Notes: a model not told the origin generated them from the letters alone. A DNA stretch of 58,173 nt from Corynebacterium sp. 13CS0277 (GCF_002994655.1 NZ_PPDL01000022.1:1-58173), one strand, 5' to 3'. Numbered from the stretch's first letter, positions 10,316 to 20,563 are shown. Program-made: numbers and translations.

Positions 10316-10321
10316 TAGACT
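10316..10321 (+). promoter_or_regulatory. -10 box TAGACT for a leaderless transcript
   Basis: TAGACT lies 8 nt upstream of GTG 10330, so transcription would begin at or next to the start codon. This decides the start chosen for the downstream methyltransferase. Confidence 0.55.
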
Positions 10322-10329
10322 TCCACCCT

Positions 10330-11541
10330 GTGAGCTATACCCCGCAGGAGGTGCGCTACCTCGCCGCACATGCCCGAGACATCACCGACGCCGCATCCGA
10401 GGTCTCCTTCGCCCGGGGCGACGCCCTCGCCCGCACGACAGCCCTCGCGCAGCGCTTCGGCACACACTCCCGCGCCGTCGCGGAACTGCTAAGCGCCCGG
10501 CACAAAGCCACCGGCAAACTGCCCAGTTCGTGGCTCATGTGCACCGACTCCTCCCAACAAGCCACCCCACTGGCGGTCGCCCAGCAGCGCGCAGCCCGCA
10601 TCAGGCAGGCCTGCGGGGACGAGACAATCGTCCACGACGTCACCTGCTCCATCGGGACGGATGCCGCAGCCCTTGCCGCCGCAGGACTGCCCACCATCGC
10701 CACCGACATTGACCCCGCGCGGGCGCTCATGGCCCACCACAATCTGCGCGCAGGCATTCCCGGCGCCCCGGCCACGGCACCCTGGCTCGTCGGAGTAGCA
10801 GACGCCCTCCAGCCGGTGACGGCAGCGGGGGAGGCCCGCGTCATCGTCGCCGATCCCGCGCGCCGGGCCGGCGGCCGCCGCATCGCCCGGCCTGAGGACC
10901 TCATCCCACCCCTGCCCAGCGTCATGGACACCTACGCGGGCCGCGAACTCGCCATCAAGTGCGCCCCCGGCCTCGACTTCGACTTCTGGGACGGGCTCGT
11001 CAGCGTCACCAGTCTCGGCGGCGGGGTGAAAGAAGCCTGCCTCTACACCCCAGGCCTGGCAGGCGGTGCCCGGCGGGAAGCCGTCGTCCTCCGCGACAGT
11101 GGTGGTGACGCCGGCCTGTGGCGGGACGTGTTCACCGACCAGGACCCCGACGACTGCACGGTCGGCGACGTTGGCGACTACCTCATCGACCCCGACGGCG
11201 CGATCGTCCGCGCGGGGCTCGTCACCCACTTCGCCACCCGCTACGGCCTGCAGCAGATCGACGAACGCATCGCCTATCTCACAGGGGCGGCCGTGCCGCC
11301 CGGCTACTCCGGATTCCCCGTGCTCGAGGTCACCACACCGAAAAAGGTCAAAGCCGCAGTCTCCCACTACGGCTTCGGCCGCCTCGAAATTCTCCTGCGC
11401 GGCATCGCGGGCGACCCCGACGCCCTGCGCAAAAGCTACAAGCCGAAAGGCAACGCCGCCGGCGCGGTCGTCCTCACCCGCGTCGGATCCCGCGGCGTGG
11501 CGATCATCTGCGGGGAACGCGTCCACGCGCCCAGGGACTAG
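10330..11541 (+). CDS. THUMP-like class I SAM-dependent methyltransferase
   Basis: A 403-residue cytoplasmic protein. The N-terminal 110 residues are helical. A Rossmann methyltransferase follows, with motif I DVTCSIGTDAAALAAAG, an acidic IATDIDPAR strand (SAM ribose binding) and VIVADPARRAGGRR. The C-terminal part (YSGFPVLEVTTPKKVK and YGFGRLEILLRG) matches the THUMP-like domain of actinobacterial proteins of this kind. The substrate is probably RNA (inference). I prefer GTG 10330 because of the -10 box 8 nt upstream; ATG 10276 is the alternative. Confidence 0.8.
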   Translation: MSYTPQEVRYLAAHARDITDAASEVSFARGDALARTTALAQRFGTHSRAVAELLSARHKATGKLPSSWLMCTDSSQQATPLAVAQQRAARIRQACGDETIVHDVTCSIGTDAAALAAAGLPTIATDIDPARALMAHHNLRAGIPGAPATAPWLVGVADALQPVTAAGEARVIVADPARRAGGRRIARPEDLIPPLPSVMDTYAGRELAIKCAPGLDFDFWDGLVSVTSLGGGVKEACLYTPGLAGGARREAVVLRDSGGDAGLWRDVFTDQDPDDCTVGDVGDYLIDPDGAIVRAGLVTHFATRYGLQQIDERIAYLTGAAVPPGYSGFPVLEVTTPKKVKAAVSHYGFGRLEILLRGIAGDPDALRKSYKPKGNAAGAVVLTRVGSRGVAIICGERVHAPRD

Positions 11542-12095
11542 CAGCCGACACAACACGCGCAGGCCTCGAGCACGCACGCCAAGGCGGGGCGCCTGCGGGC
11601 GCGTACACAGGGGGCGCACAGCCGAGAATCCCGGCAACCGCGGGGGAGGAGGTTTGGGGCGTGCGGTGGCGGGCCATAGGTCGGCAAGTCAGGTGTTTAG
11701 CCTTGCCTTGGCGGAATCTGTGGGCGACTGCCCCGGGGTGGGGCCTGGGTGTAGTAGTGTGGCCAGACGTAATCCCCGCCAGCACCAGCGCGGACCCCGC
11801 ATCGACGCACCCCTTGTCGCCGCGCCCGCGTCCACTGCAGGGCAGCCTTGCCGCCTGTGCTGTGGCCTGGTGTGGCGTGTGCGTCGGCGAGTAACGTTCG
11901 CGTCACCCGCCGAGGTGAAACATTTTTTCTCGTCCTCGTCGCGGCCTGCCCGCACCACCCACCCCGCACCACCTGTTTTTTCTTGTCTGTCCCCTCCCGC
12001 GTGGCACCTGCCGCGTGTGCGGGGGAGATGGGGTGGCGGTGGGTGTGTGGCGTGGGGTGCGATGAGACGAAAACCCAAGGAGCTGGAAGAAACCT
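11542..12095. other. 554-bp spacer upstream of etfB
   Basis: No gene is seen. It should hold the etfBA promoter. A TAGCCTTGCCTT sequence near 11698 looks like one half of a DtxR iron box, but the other half is not conserved. The last 30 bases carry AAGGAG and GGAAG ahead of etfB. Confidence 0.5.
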
Positions 12096-12878
12096 ATGGC
12101 CACCATCGTGGTGTGCGTCAAGCACGTCCCCGACACTTGGTCGGAGCGGACCCTCAACCCGGATTTCACCCTGCATCGCGAGGGCGTGGATGAGGTCATC
12201 GACGAAATCAACGAGTACGCCGTGGAGCAGGCCCTGCAGCTGAAGGAAGCCCACCCCGACTACACCGTCACCGCCGTGAGCATGGGCTCTGTGCGGGCGG
12301 AGGAAGCACTGCGCAAGGCACTCGCCATGGGTGCCGATGAGGCGGTGCTGCTCAGCGATGAGGCGCTCGCCGGCTCGGACGTGCTGGGCACCGCCTGGGC
12401 GCTCAACGCCGCCATCAACACCATTCCCGACGTCGCACTCGTCATCACGGGCAACGAGTCCTCCGACGGCGGCATGGGTGCCGTGCCCGGCATCCTCGCC
12501 GAATACCGGGGTGTGCCGGCGCTGACGAACCTGGTGTCGCTCAGCCTGGAGGGCAGCACCCTCCACGGCACCCGCGAAGACGCTCACGGTGTCTACGAGC
12601 TGCAGGCCTCCCTGCCTGCTGTGGTGAGTGTGACGGAGAAGTCCACCAAGCCGCGCTTCCCGAACTTCAAGGGCATCATGGCCGCGAAGAAGAAGGAGAT
12701 CACCACCCTCACCCTGGCGGACACCGCCGCCACCCCGGAGCAGGTGGGCTTGGCGCACGCCGCCACCGCCGTGCGGCAGGCCACCGTCCGCCCCGAGCGC
12801 ACCCAGGGCACCATCACCCGCGGCGCTGCGGCCACGGAGGAGCTCGTCGAGTTCCTCGCCGGCCGCGGCCTCATCTAA
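12096..12878 (+). CDS. etfB: Electron transfer flavoprotein beta subunit
   Basis: A 260-residue ETF beta subunit (FixA family) that pairs with EtfA to carry electrons from acyl-CoA and related dehydrogenases to the respiratory chain. Hallmarks are [17 protein letters not shown] at the N-terminus, [27 protein letters not shown], and the C-terminal [24 protein letters not shown] and GGAAG precede the ATG. It forms an operon with etfA 59 bp downstream. Confidence 0.95.
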   Translation: MATIVVCVKHVPDTWSERTLNPDFTLHREGVDEVIDEINEYAVEQALQLKEAHPDYTVTAVSMGSVRAEEALRKALAMGADEAVLLSDEALAGSDVLGTAWALNAAINTIPDVALVITGNESSDGGMGAVPGILAEYRGVPALTNLVSLSLEGSTLHGTREDAHGVYELQASLPAVVSVTEKSTKPRFPNFKGIMAAKKKEITTLTLADTAATPEQVGLAHAATAVRQATVRPERTQGTITRGAAATEELVEFLAGRGLI

Positions 12879-12937
12879 CCCCGCTGCACCCCAGGCGCAG
12901 TCTCGACACTCACCACCGACGTTTGGAGACCACTTCA

Positions 12938-13885
12938 ATGGTTTATGTACTCGTGGAACACTCCGGCGGGGCACTGGATGCCGTCACCGCTGAACTCATC
13001 ACCGCCGCCCGCCCCCTGGGCGCGGTCACCGCTGTCGTCGTCGGCACCCCCGGCACCGCCGCGGCCCTCCAGCCGCAGCTGGCCGCCGCCGGCGCGGAAA
13101 CCATCATCGCCGCGGAGGCTGACTCCACAGCCCAGCGCCTCATCATCCCGGCCGTCGATGCCCTAAGCATCCTCGCCGCCGCCACCCCCGGCCCCATCGT
13201 GGTGGCCGCAGGGGCCACCGGTAACGAGATCGCCGGCCGCTTGAGCGCCCGCCTGGCCTCCGGGGTGCTGTGCGACGTCGTCGCCATCGCCGCCGACCAG
13301 ACCGCCACCCAGTCGATCTTCGGCGACACCATCACCACCACCAGCGCAGTGGGCGGTGCAAGCCCCATCTACACCCTGCGCCCCGGTGCCGTGACTGCTG
13401 ACCCGCAGCCCGCCAGCGGCACCCTGCTGGCGCAGCCGCTGCCGGAAGCGACCGTCAAGGACGTCACCGTCACCTCCTTCACCCCGGCCGTCAAGGGCGA
13501 CCGCCCCGAGCTCACCCAGGCGAAGGTTGTTGTCGCCGGCGGCCGCGGCGTGGGCGAGGAAGGCTTCGGCACCCTCGTCGAGCCGCTCGCCGACGCGCTG
13601 GGCGCTGCTGTTGGTGCCACCCGCGACGCCGTCGACTCCGGGTATGTCGACGGTGCGGCCCAGATCGGGCAGACCGGTGTGACGGTCTCCCCGGACCTCT
13701 ACATCGGCCTTGGGATCTCGGGTGCCATCCAGCACAAGTCCGGCATGCAGACCTCCGGGACCATCGTCGCCATCAACAACGATGAGGACGCCCACCTCTT
13801 CGAGATCGCCGACTTCGGCATCGTCGGCGACGTGGAGACCGTCGTGCCGGAACTCATCGAGCGCATCAACGCCCGCCGCAGCTAA
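12938..13885 (+). CDS. etfA: Electron transfer flavoprotein alpha subunit
   Basis: A 315-residue ETF alpha subunit (FixB family). The C-terminal FAD-binding domain is clear: [25 protein letters not shown] and [19 protein letters not shown], the last being the EtfA signature. ATG 12938 has GGAG 9 nt upstream. It is the second gene of etfBA and is followed by a strong terminator. Confidence 0.96.
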   Translation: MVYVLVEHSGGALDAVTAELITAARPLGAVTAVVVGTPGTAAALQPQLAAAGAETIIAAEADSTAQRLIIPAVDALSILAAATPGPIVVAAGATGNEIAGRLSARLASGVLCDVVAIAADQTATQSIFGDTITTTSAVGGASPIYTLRPGAVTADPQPASGTLLAQPLPEATVKDVTVTSFTPAVKGDRPELTQAKVVVAGGRGVGEEGFGTLVEPLADALGAAVGATRDAVDSGYVDGAAQIGQTGVTVSPDLYIGLGISGAIQHKSGMQTSGTIVAINNDEDAHLFEIADFGIVGDVETVVPELIERINARRS

Positions 13886-13925
13886 CCGGCCCGGCACGCG
13901 CGTGTGCACCACACGCGCAGGACAA

Positions 13926-13968
13926 GACACCACGCCCTCCCCGGGAAATCTGGGGAGGGCGTGGTGTC
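13926..13968 (+). terminator. etfBA terminator
   Basis: A perfect 17-bp stem (13926-13942 with 13952-13968) with a 9-nt loop. It lies between etfA and the convergent minus-strand gene, so it may act in both directions. Confidence 0.85.
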
Positions 13969-14083
13969 GTCTGTGGTGAGGAGCAGCTTCAGGATTCAGC
14001 GGGTGCCGCAGGCACACGGGGCGAGCAGCACTGCCGTGTGCGGTGCGGGTGGCGTGGCCCGCCAGTGCACCACCTGCGTGTGC

Positions 14084-14761
14084 CTAGCCGACGGTAGGCA
14101 GGCTGCTGCCCACCGCCGTTGACAGTGCCTCATCAAACATGGTCCGGCCGCCGTAGCGCGTGTGCTTATCCGCGCGGGCGCGGGAGACTTCAGCGACCGA
14201 CAGGGCGGCCGGCCAGATCGCCGGATCCCCCAGCGCCATGAAGAAGGCCTCCCGCAGATCATCCGCCGAAATGGGGGAAGCAGGTCGCACCCAGCCGGCG
14301 TCGCCGCCGTAGGGGCCGTCACCATAGTCGGCCCGAAGGTAGTAGAACATGTTCGGGTTGAGGATGTCGGTGCGGCCGTGCCCGAGGACGACGGCAGCCC
14401 ACTCGCGACTGCCGCGGGCGGGCCAGGGGGACTCCTCGCTGAGGTAGGCGCGCACATCGACCGGCGTCGAGCTGCCACCCGACTCTGACGAGGTCCACGA
14501 TTCCGCAGACGACTCCGCCGCAGACGACTCCGCCGAAGACATGGACGACGTGGACGACGTCGACGAGGCGGGCGCGGCGGACGCCGACGGCACCACAGTC
14601 ACCCCAGGGGCTACGAGGAGGCACAGGGCGGCCAGCACTCGGGTGGTGCTTCGCCCAGCAAAGCCAGCGGCACCCACGCGGGCACCGCGCGACAGCCGCC
14701 GCCGCATGGGGGATAGGGCGGTGGGGGCAGGGGGGTTGGCGCAGGAGTGCGCATCATTCAT
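14084..14761 (-). CDS. Secreted Ser-rich protein, unknown function
   Basis: A 225-residue protein with an Arg-rich N-terminus, a hydrophobic segment (VLAALCLLVAPGVTVV, about residues 42-57) and a probable signal-peptidase site at SASA. A Ser/Ala/Glu-rich linker of repeated SS, SAES and AES units follows (about 65-95), then a compact C-terminal domain containing VDVRAYLSEESPWPARG, FYYLRADYGDGPYGG and AFFMALGDPAIWP. I do not recognise the domain. The start is uncertain: ATG 14761 gives a long basic leader; ATG 14707 (MRRRLSRG) would be a more usual signal peptide. It is the second of two adjacent minus-strand secreted-protein genes. Confidence 0.65.
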   Translation of the reverse strand: MNDAHSCANPPAPTALSPMRRRLSRGARVGAAGFAGRSTTRVLAALCLLVAPGVTVVPSASAAPASSTSSTSSMSSAESSAAESSAESWTSSESGGSSTPVDVRAYLSEESPWPARGSREWAAVVLGHGRTDILNPNMFYYLRADYGDGPYGGDAGWVRPASPISADDLREAFFMALGDPAIWPAALSVAEVSRARADKHTRYGGRTMFDEALSTAVGSSLPTVG

Positions 14762-14817
14762 GACACAAGTCCGTTCACTTCACAGGGAGCCACACGCGGG
14801 GGCACAGTCTCGTCGAA

Positions 14818-15360
14818 TCACTGCTGCTGGGGCTGTCGGTGGTCCACACTGAAAGAATCAATGGACCCAATGACCGCAGCCTCCTGAGTGGGGCGGTCAA
14901 CAGAACCCACCGCCGCAATCAACGCAAGATTGGGCCACTGCAGCAGATTGTGGCCCGTGCAGTTCGGATACCCCACTGCGGTGCGGGCCGGGAACACATA
15001 GTTCGTCTGATTGCAGACGACCCGTTCGGTCGGGTGCCCGCCGGAGACCACGGTGCGGGCCCACGACACAATGTTGGGGTCCGACGACGTCGCGTCATAC
15101 AGACGGTTGTAGGCCAGCGGGTCGAGGTCGAAGGACAACACCAGCTGCCCGGGGTGCCGTGCGGTGGGAGAGTCGGCGAATGTGCGCACGGAATCACGGT
15201 CGCTGGAGAGGTACACAGGCTCAGACGAGCTGGAGCTGGTGGGCTCAATGTAGGCGTACGGTGTGCTGGACTGCGCTGCGGCCTGCGGGGCCTGCACCAT
15301 CGCGCAGGTCAGCAGCGTGGCCGCGAGCAGTCGGCGGCGGGCAGAGTGCAGGATCGTCAT
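14818..15360 (-). CDS. Small secreted protein, unknown function
   Basis: A 180-residue protein beginning MTILHSARRRLLAATLLTC, with a signal peptide probably cleaved after PQAAAQ. The mature protein has four cysteines or fewer and a Ser-rich start (SSSSSEPVYLSS). I chose ATG 15360 because it directly precedes the signal peptide; the frame stays open upstream to 15462. It lies 56 bp upstream of the other secreted-protein gene on the same strand, so the two may be co-transcribed. No family is recognised. Confidence 0.65.
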   Translation of the reverse strand: MTILHSARRRLLAATLLTCAMVQAPQAAAQSSTPYAYIEPTSSSSSEPVYLSSDRDSVRTFADSPTARHPGQLVLSFDLDPLAYNRLYDATSSDPNIVSWARTVVSGGHPTERVVCNQTNYVFPARTAVGYPNCTGHNLLQWPNLALIAAVGSVDRPTQEAAVIGSIDSFSVDHRQPQQQ

Positions 15361-15636
15361 GGGCGGTCGCGCGTCCTTCGTCGTCGGCGTGCGGTGGTGC
15401 CCTCGCAGGAGTTGATCCCGCACGGGATGGGTTAAGGTCATCGTAGCCTGCGTCAGTGTCACCTGTTGGAGGAAAGCGGGGAAGTGTCAGATGTCACAGA
15501 TGGCGGGGGTGGGTGTCCCACGCATGTGCCCCGCGAGGCGCCGGCGGTCGGGGTGGGGCGGCCAGGACCCATGCGCAGTAGTGGGCCAGACGTGTCGCAG
15601 TGGGCGCACAGCCCCCGCCCACAGGATGATGGGGGA

Positions 15637-16887
15637 ATGACCCAAACACCCGGCACCGCACGGATCTACCTCGACCACGCGGCAACCACCCCACTGCGGG
15701 ACTGCGCACGCGAGGCCTACCTGGAACACTCCGGCCTGCTCAACCCCGGGGGCGTGTACGCCTCCGGGCGGGAGGCGCGGAAAGTGCTCGAGCACTCCCG
15801 GGAAATCATCGCCGGCCTGCTTGGCTGCGAACCCATCGAGGTAGTGTTCTGCGCCTCCGGGACGGAGGCCGACAACCTCGCTGTGGCAGGCTTCGCCCGC
15901 GCAGGCGCAGCAGCGCTGCGCGCGCAGCACCCGGAGGCGACCCCCCGGGTGCTGACCAGCCCCCTGGAACACCCGGCGGTGGTCCGCACGATCGACCAGC
16001 TGGGCCACGAGGGCTTCGCCGTCGACCTGCTGCCTCTGGCGGAAGGCTCGGGCGGTGACGGTGCCCGCGCCGTGGTCGACATGGAGGCGTGTGCTGCTGC
16101 CGCCCGCGCAGACGGCTTCCACCAGCTGGAGCACACCACCGTGGCGACCTGCCAGTGGGCAAACAACGAAACCGGCGCCCTCCAGCCGGTGGGCCAGCTG
16201 GTGGCGCTTGCCAGGGACGTCGCGGACGCCACCGGGCACACGGTGCCCGTGCACAGTGATGCGGTGCAGGCCGTCGGCCACGTCCCGGTTGACTTTCACG
16301 CCAGCGGCCTGGACTCCCTGGCCGTCAGCGCCCACAAGTTCGGCGGCCCCCGCGGCCTGGGCCTGCTGCTCGTGCGCCGCAGCCCCGCCCCGCAGCCCGT
16401 GCTGTTCGGCGGCGGGCAGGAACGGGGACTGCGCCCCGGCACTGTCGACGTGGCCGCCGCCGCAGCGGCCGCCGCAGCACTCAGCGAAGCCACAGCAGAG
16501 ATCGCCGCCGAGGAACACCGCCTGCGGGGCCTTCGGGAAGACCTCCGCGCGCGCCTTCAGGCCCGCATCCCCGGCCTGGTGGTCCACACCCCCGCCGACG
16601 CGCACGCACTCCCAGGGCACCTGCACCTCAGCGTGCCCGGCGCCGAAGGCGACAGCCTCATTCTGTTGCTCGACATGGCGGGAGTGGAAGCATCCACGGG
16701 GTCGGCCTGCGCCAACGGCGTCCACCGCGCCTCCGAGGTGTTGCTCGCCATGGGGGTGGAGGCATCCGTCGCCCGGGGTGCGGTGCGCTTCACCCTGGGC
16801 CGCAGCACCACCGCCGAAGACGTCGAGCGTGTGGTGGAGTTGTTCCCCGGCATTGCCGCCCAGGCGGTCGCCGCAGGCATGGCCTAA
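15637..16887 (+). CDS. Cysteine desulfurase (NifS/IscS type)
   Basis: A 416-residue PLP enzyme that converts cysteine to alanine and a protein-bound persulfide. Key features are YLDHAATTPL at the N-terminus, SGTEADNLAV, AVSAHKFGGPRGLG (PLP-binding Lys) and STGSACANGVHRASEVL (persulfide Cys). The next gene is mnmA, which needs sulfur for tRNA thiolation, so it probably supplies MnmA (inference from context). GGGGGA sits directly before the ATG. Confidence 0.93.
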   Translation: MTQTPGTARIYLDHAATTPLRDCAREAYLEHSGLLNPGGVYASGREARKVLEHSREIIAGLLGCEPIEVVFCASGTEADNLAVAGFARAGAAALRAQHPEATPRVLTSPLEHPAVVRTIDQLGHEGFAVDLLPLAEGSGGDGARAVVDMEACAAAARADGFHQLEHTTVATCQWANNETGALQPVGQLVALARDVADATGHTVPVHSDAVQAVGHVPVDFHASGLDSLAVSAHKFGGPRGLGLLLVRRSPAPQPVLFGGGQERGLRPGTVDVAAAAAAAAALSEATAEIAAEEHRLRGLREDLRARLQARIPGLVVHTPADAHALPGHLHLSVPGAEGDSLILLLDMAGVEASTGSACANGVHRASEVLLAMGVEASVARGAVRFTLGRSTTAEDVERVVELFPGIAAQAVAAGMA

Positions 16888-17202
16888 CCCGGGCCGCGCG
16901 GGGCTCGCACCCCGTGGAGTGTCTGGCGACGCTGCCGCACGGCACCCATTGCACGCAGGCACCGGGCACCTGTGAAGGTGTGCGCACAGCCGCCGTCCAG
17001 TGGTAGCCTGTGGCGTTCCCTTCCCACGGGGTTGCGCCGCGCGCTGACGCAGTGAGCGTGCGCTGCGAGCTGGTGTCGTGTGCGGGTGCTGCGCGTGAGT
17101 GCCGCGCCCGGGGCGCTGCCTTTCAGCGTCCCGCGTGGCCCGCCGGGGGAGGAGTAGCCGTGTTCCACCAAGATCAAGAACGGTCGGTGACTGTTTTCCA
17201 CC
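16888..17202. other. 315-bp spacer between cysteine desulfurase and mnmA
   Basis: GC-rich, with no gene. A TAGCCT sequence near 17005 is a possible -10 element for mnmA. Nothing else stands out. Confidence 0.4.
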
Positions 17203-18414
17203 ATGCGCGTCATCGCAGCCATGAGCGGCGGAGTCGACTCCTCCGTCGCAGCCGCCCGCCTCGTCGACGCCGGCCACGAGGTCGTCGGCGTCCACCTCGC
17301 CCTGTCGCGGGATCCGCAGTCCGTGCGGGAATCCTCCCGGGGCTGCTGTTCCCTCGAGGATTCCGCCGACGCCCGCCGCGTCTGCGACCACCTCGGTATC
17401 CCTTTCTACGTGTGGGACTTCTCCGACCGTTTCCACGAAGACGTTATTGAGGACTTCGTCCAGTCCTACGCGGTGGGGGAAACCCCCAACCCCTGCCTGC
17501 GGTGCAACGAAAAAATCAAGTTCCGCGCCCTGCTCCAGCGGGCCCGCAGCCTCGGATTCGACGCGGTCGCCACCGGCCACTACGCCCGGATTAGCCACGA
17601 CGAGCACGGGGTGGCGACCCTGCGGCGCGGGCTGGATGCGAACAAGGACCAGTCCTATGTGCTCGGGGTGCTTACCGCCGAGGAACTCGACCACTGCCTG
17701 TTCCCCGTCGGCGACACGGAGAAACCACAGATCCGCCAGGAAGCCGCCGCGAAGGGGTTCTCCGTCGCGAGTAAGCCGGACTCCTACGACATTTGCTTCA
17801 TCCCCGACGGCAACACCCAAGCCTTCCTCGGACGGCACATTGGGCTGCGGCCCGGCATGATCGTCGACCAGGAGGGCCAGCCGCTGAAAAGCCACGACGG
17901 GGTGTACGGCTACACCATCGGGCAGCGCAAAGGCCTCGACATTAAGCAGCCCGCCGCCGACGGCAAACCCCGCTACGTCACTGGCATTGACGCCGCCACC
18001 GGCACCGTCACTGTGGGCAGCCGCGCCGACCTGGAGGTCGGTGTCATCGTCGCCGACCGGTTGAAGAAACTCCACCCCCACTTCCAGGGCACCCAGGAGC
18101 TTCTCATCCAGGTGCGCGCCCACGGCGGCATCGCGCACGCCACCGTCACCGTCGACGAGGACTCCGATGAGCTGCGCTGCGAACTGCGCGAGCCGCTGTC
18201 GGGCGTCGCCCCCGGCCAGGCGGTGGTGGTCTACGAGGAAGACAGCCACGGCGACATTGTGTTGGGCTCCGGGACGATCGTGCGCACCCACCCCACCGCG
18301 GGCGCGCGGACGCACACGGACACGAAGGACGACACTCAGGACACTGCCGCCACCTCCTCGGCGGCGGCCACTCCGCCTGCGGCCACCGCACCCGCGGCAG
18401 GCTCCCACGAGTAG
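17203..18414 (+). CDS. mnmA: tRNA-specific 2-thiouridylase
   Basis: MnmA (TrmU) forms 2-thiouridine at the wobble position of tRNAs for Lys, Glu and Gln. The 403-residue protein has the PP-loop ([12 protein letters not shown]), the nucleophilic cysteine in [12 protein letters not shown] and the persulfide cysteine in [10 protein letters not shown]. The C-terminal beta-barrel follows. The last 40 residues are a Thr/Ala/Pro-rich disordered extension absent from the core family. Downstream, after 14 bp, comes the MetE-like gene, suggesting co-transcription. Confidence 0.96.
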   Translation: MRVIAAMSGGVDSSVAAARLVDAGHEVVGVHLALSRDPQSVRESSRGCCSLEDSADARRVCDHLGIPFYVWDFSDRFHEDVIEDFVQSYAVGETPNPCLRCNEKIKFRALLQRARSLGFDAVATGHYARISHDEHGVATLRRGLDANKDQSYVLGVLTAEELDHCLFPVGDTEKPQIRQEAAAKGFSVASKPDSYDICFIPDGNTQAFLGRHIGLRPGMIVDQEGQPLKSHDGVYGYTIGQRKGLDIKQPAADGKPRYVTGIDAATGTVTVGSRADLEVGVIVADRLKKLHPHFQGTQELLIQVRAHGGIAHATVTVDEDSDELRCELREPLSGVAPGQAVVVYEEDSHGDIVLGSGTIVRTHPTAGARTHTDTKDDTQDTAATSSAAATPPAATAPAAGSHE

Positions 18415-18428
18415 GGCGGTGACACCCC

Positions 18429-19760
18429 ATGCACACCCCTGACATGAGCGCCCCCGGTCACGCCTATCCCTCGCACACCCAGGCAGATGCGGCGGGGCTT
18501 GCTGCGCCTGCCCTCGCCGGTGCCCAGGACTCTGAGCGGGCGCGGCCCACGCTGCTGCCCGCCCGCAGCCGGGCGGCGAACTACGGGCCCATGCCCGGCG
18601 CCAGCATCACTCAGGCGGCAGAGATTCTCGCCGGGGAACTGCCCTGCCGCACCTGGCCCTACCTGCCCCAGGCCGCAGACAGCGATGACGCGGACCTGCG
18701 CCACGAGCTGCCGGGGGAACACCCGCTCGCGGCGCGCAGCCTGCTCGCCCGCACCCTTGGCCTGCTGGAAGGCATCGGCGTCGATGCCGGCCCCCGGGGC
18801 TTTGTGGTGCGCAGCGGGGCGACTGCGTTGTCCGCGCGGCTGCGCCGCGCAGCCGCACGCGCCACCGACCTCATCGAAGCCCAGTGGGCCGGCAGCTGGG
18901 GGAGAGGTGCTGTTGCGCCTGCGGCGGCGGCACCGGCAGAGCCCGCAGGCTCTGCTGCTGCGGGTGCTGGAGGCGCTGTGGGTGGTGTGGACGTTGCGGG
19001 CGCGGGTGAAGAGATCCCGCAGCTCATCATCCCGCTGCTGGGGCCCGCCACGCTCAGCTACCGGGTCGAGCTCGCCGGCGGCATGCCGGCCATCACCGAC
19101 GCTGGTGCCCGCCGCGACCTCGGGGCCGCCCTCGTGGAACTCGCCGGCCGCGCCGTCGCTGCGGCCGAAGACCGCTTCCACGTCCCGGCAGCCATCCTCA
19201 TCGTCGACCCCGCCGCCACTGCCGCGGTGCGAGGCACCTTGCCCGGAGTCACCGACTTCGATACCATCCGCCCCATCGGGCGTGACCACATGGCCGCCGC
19301 CTGGCAGCGCATCCACACAGCCGCGGCCCGCGCCCACACCCTGGCCCCCGCCATGGCAGGCACTCCCGGGGCACTACTCACAGGTATCACCGACCCCGAC
19401 ACCTGGGAGCTCGCGACCCGCGCCCACCTTGCAGGACTCTGGGTCCCCGCCGCGGCAGTCCACGGCACACGCGCCCTCGACGGCATTGCCGCCGCCGCGG
19501 ACCACGGGCTGCGCATCGGGTTGGGTATCACCCAGCCCGGCGACCACATCGACGACGATCACGCCATCCCCCGGGAGCGCGCCATCCACCTCGCGCGCAT
19601 CACCGACGAGATGCAGCTGGGCCGCGGTTGGCTGACATCCTCCGTCGACGTGCTCCCCGGGGGTCCCCTCGGGGAGACGACCGTCCTCGACGCCGCCCAC
19701 CAACTGGGCTGTGCCCGCCGCATCGCCGATATGCTTGTCCGCGACGCGGGAGACCTCTAA
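18429..19760 (+). CDS. MetE C-terminal-domain-like protein (methionine synthase family fold)
   Basis: A 443-residue protein in the position occupied in actinobacteria (between mnmA and ligA) by a protein related to the catalytic domain of cobalamin-independent methionine synthase. Visible elements are YGPMPGASITQAAEIL, ELPCRTWPYLPQ and, near the end, HGLRIGLGITQ. The classical zinc-ligand set of MetE is not evident, so real methionine synthase activity is doubtful. An Ala/Gly-rich segment (about residues 158-195) interrupts the domain. ATG 18444 is an alternative start. Confidence 0.65.
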   Translation: MHTPDMSAPGHAYPSHTQADAAGLAAPALAGAQDSERARPTLLPARSRAANYGPMPGASITQAAEILAGELPCRTWPYLPQAADSDDADLRHELPGEHPLAARSLLARTLGLLEGIGVDAGPRGFVVRSGATALSARLRRAAARATDLIEAQWAGSWGRGAVAPAAAAPAEPAGSAAAGAGGAVGGVDVAGAGEEIPQLIIPLLGPATLSYRVELAGGMPAITDAGARRDLGAALVELAGRAVAAAEDRFHVPAAILIVDPAATAAVRGTLPGVTDFDTIRPIGRDHMAAAWQRIHTAAARAHTLAPAMAGTPGALLTGITDPDTWELATRAHLAGLWVPAAAVHGTRALDGIAAAADHGLRIGLGITQPGDHIDDDHAIPRERAIHLARITDEMQLGRGWLTSSVDVLPGGPLGETTVLDAAHQLGCARRIADMLVRDAGDL

Positions 19761-19993
19761 CAAGAGCCCAGCCCTGGGCCGCGGACGGCCGGGGCAGCTG
19801 GCACCGAGGGAAACGGCTGGCTCAGGCAGTTCCATCCCCACACCGGTGTGATGCCGGGAGCGGGTGGCCCTGCCGGCGCGGTGGAGCTGCTTTTCGCTAG
19901 GGTGGGGGCAACCTCGGACCGCGCCCCCCTTGATCGGTGTGCGTGCCCCGAATCCACTGCACCACGCAGACTGATGCGAAGGGACCTGCGGCC

Positions 19994-20515
19994 ATGACGC
20001 CCACCCGGACAACCACCCAGCCGACCACCACTGACCGGCGGCCACACCACGCCCGGCGAGGAGGAGTAGCAGCCGGCATCCTCGTGCTCGGAGCAGTACT
20101 TGCCGGCTGCGCGGGCGACACCGACGCCCGCGACAGCCACGTCGACAGCGTGGCACAGACAGGCTGCGCAGTTGACGCCATCGTCTTCCACGAAGGCCTG
20201 CTCCCGGGGGCGACCGACAGGGCAGAGATCTCCTGCACCACCCCCACCGGCGTTGCCGCCCAACGCGGCCGCATCGACTGCGCCTTCTACCCAGACCAGA
20301 CAACCAGCTGGGTCAGCATCAACCCAGACGACAATGTCCGCGCCACCGACTCCCGCCACCTGGCGAGCACCCGGGAGGAGCTGCGGTGGATCTCTCCCGG
20401 CTGCCCGTTTGGCGGCCGGGGTGTGACCCTCGAATTCAGGGATACTGCAGGGGCTCAAGCCAGCACCAGCGGTGCTGACAGCAGTACTGCACCCTCTGGC
20501 ACCGCGGAGAAGTAG
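19994..20515 (+). CDS. Putative lipoprotein
   Basis: A 173-residue protein with a lipobox, LGAVLAGC, whose Cys39 would be lipidated after signal peptidase II cleavage. The start ATG 19994 has AAGGGA about 10 nt upstream. The mature domain has cysteines in QTGCAVDA, ISCTT, DCAFY and SPGCPFGG that could form two disulfides. No family is recognised. It would be anchored to the outer face of the cytoplasmic membrane. Confidence 0.75.
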   Translation: MTPTRTTTQPTTTDRRPHHARRGGVAAGILVLGAVLAGCAGDTDARDSHVDSVAQTGCAVDAIVFHEGLLPGATDRAEISCTTPTGVAAQRGRIDCAFYPDQTTSWVSINPDDNVRATDSRHLASTREELRWISPGCPFGGRGVTLEFRDTAGAQASTSGADSSTAPSGTAEK

Positions 20516-20557
20516 CGCTCCGATCATCCGGCGCAGGGGAGACTCCGGCGGTGTGCG

Positions 20558-20563
20558 TAGAGT
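20558..20563 (+). promoter_or_regulatory. -10 box TAGAGT for a leaderless transcript
   Basis: TAGAGT is 7 nt upstream of ATG 20571, fitting a leaderless mRNA for the acetyltransferase. Confidence 0.5.

Noticed and set aside
11690..11712. Possible DtxR iron box upstream of etfB
   Set aside because: Only one half (TAGCCTTGCCTT) resembles the consensus and no promoter is nearby.
15487..18408. Very long minus-strand open frame opposite the desulfurase and mnmA
   Set aside because: It is a GC-codon-bias shadow; the plus-strand genes are unambiguous.
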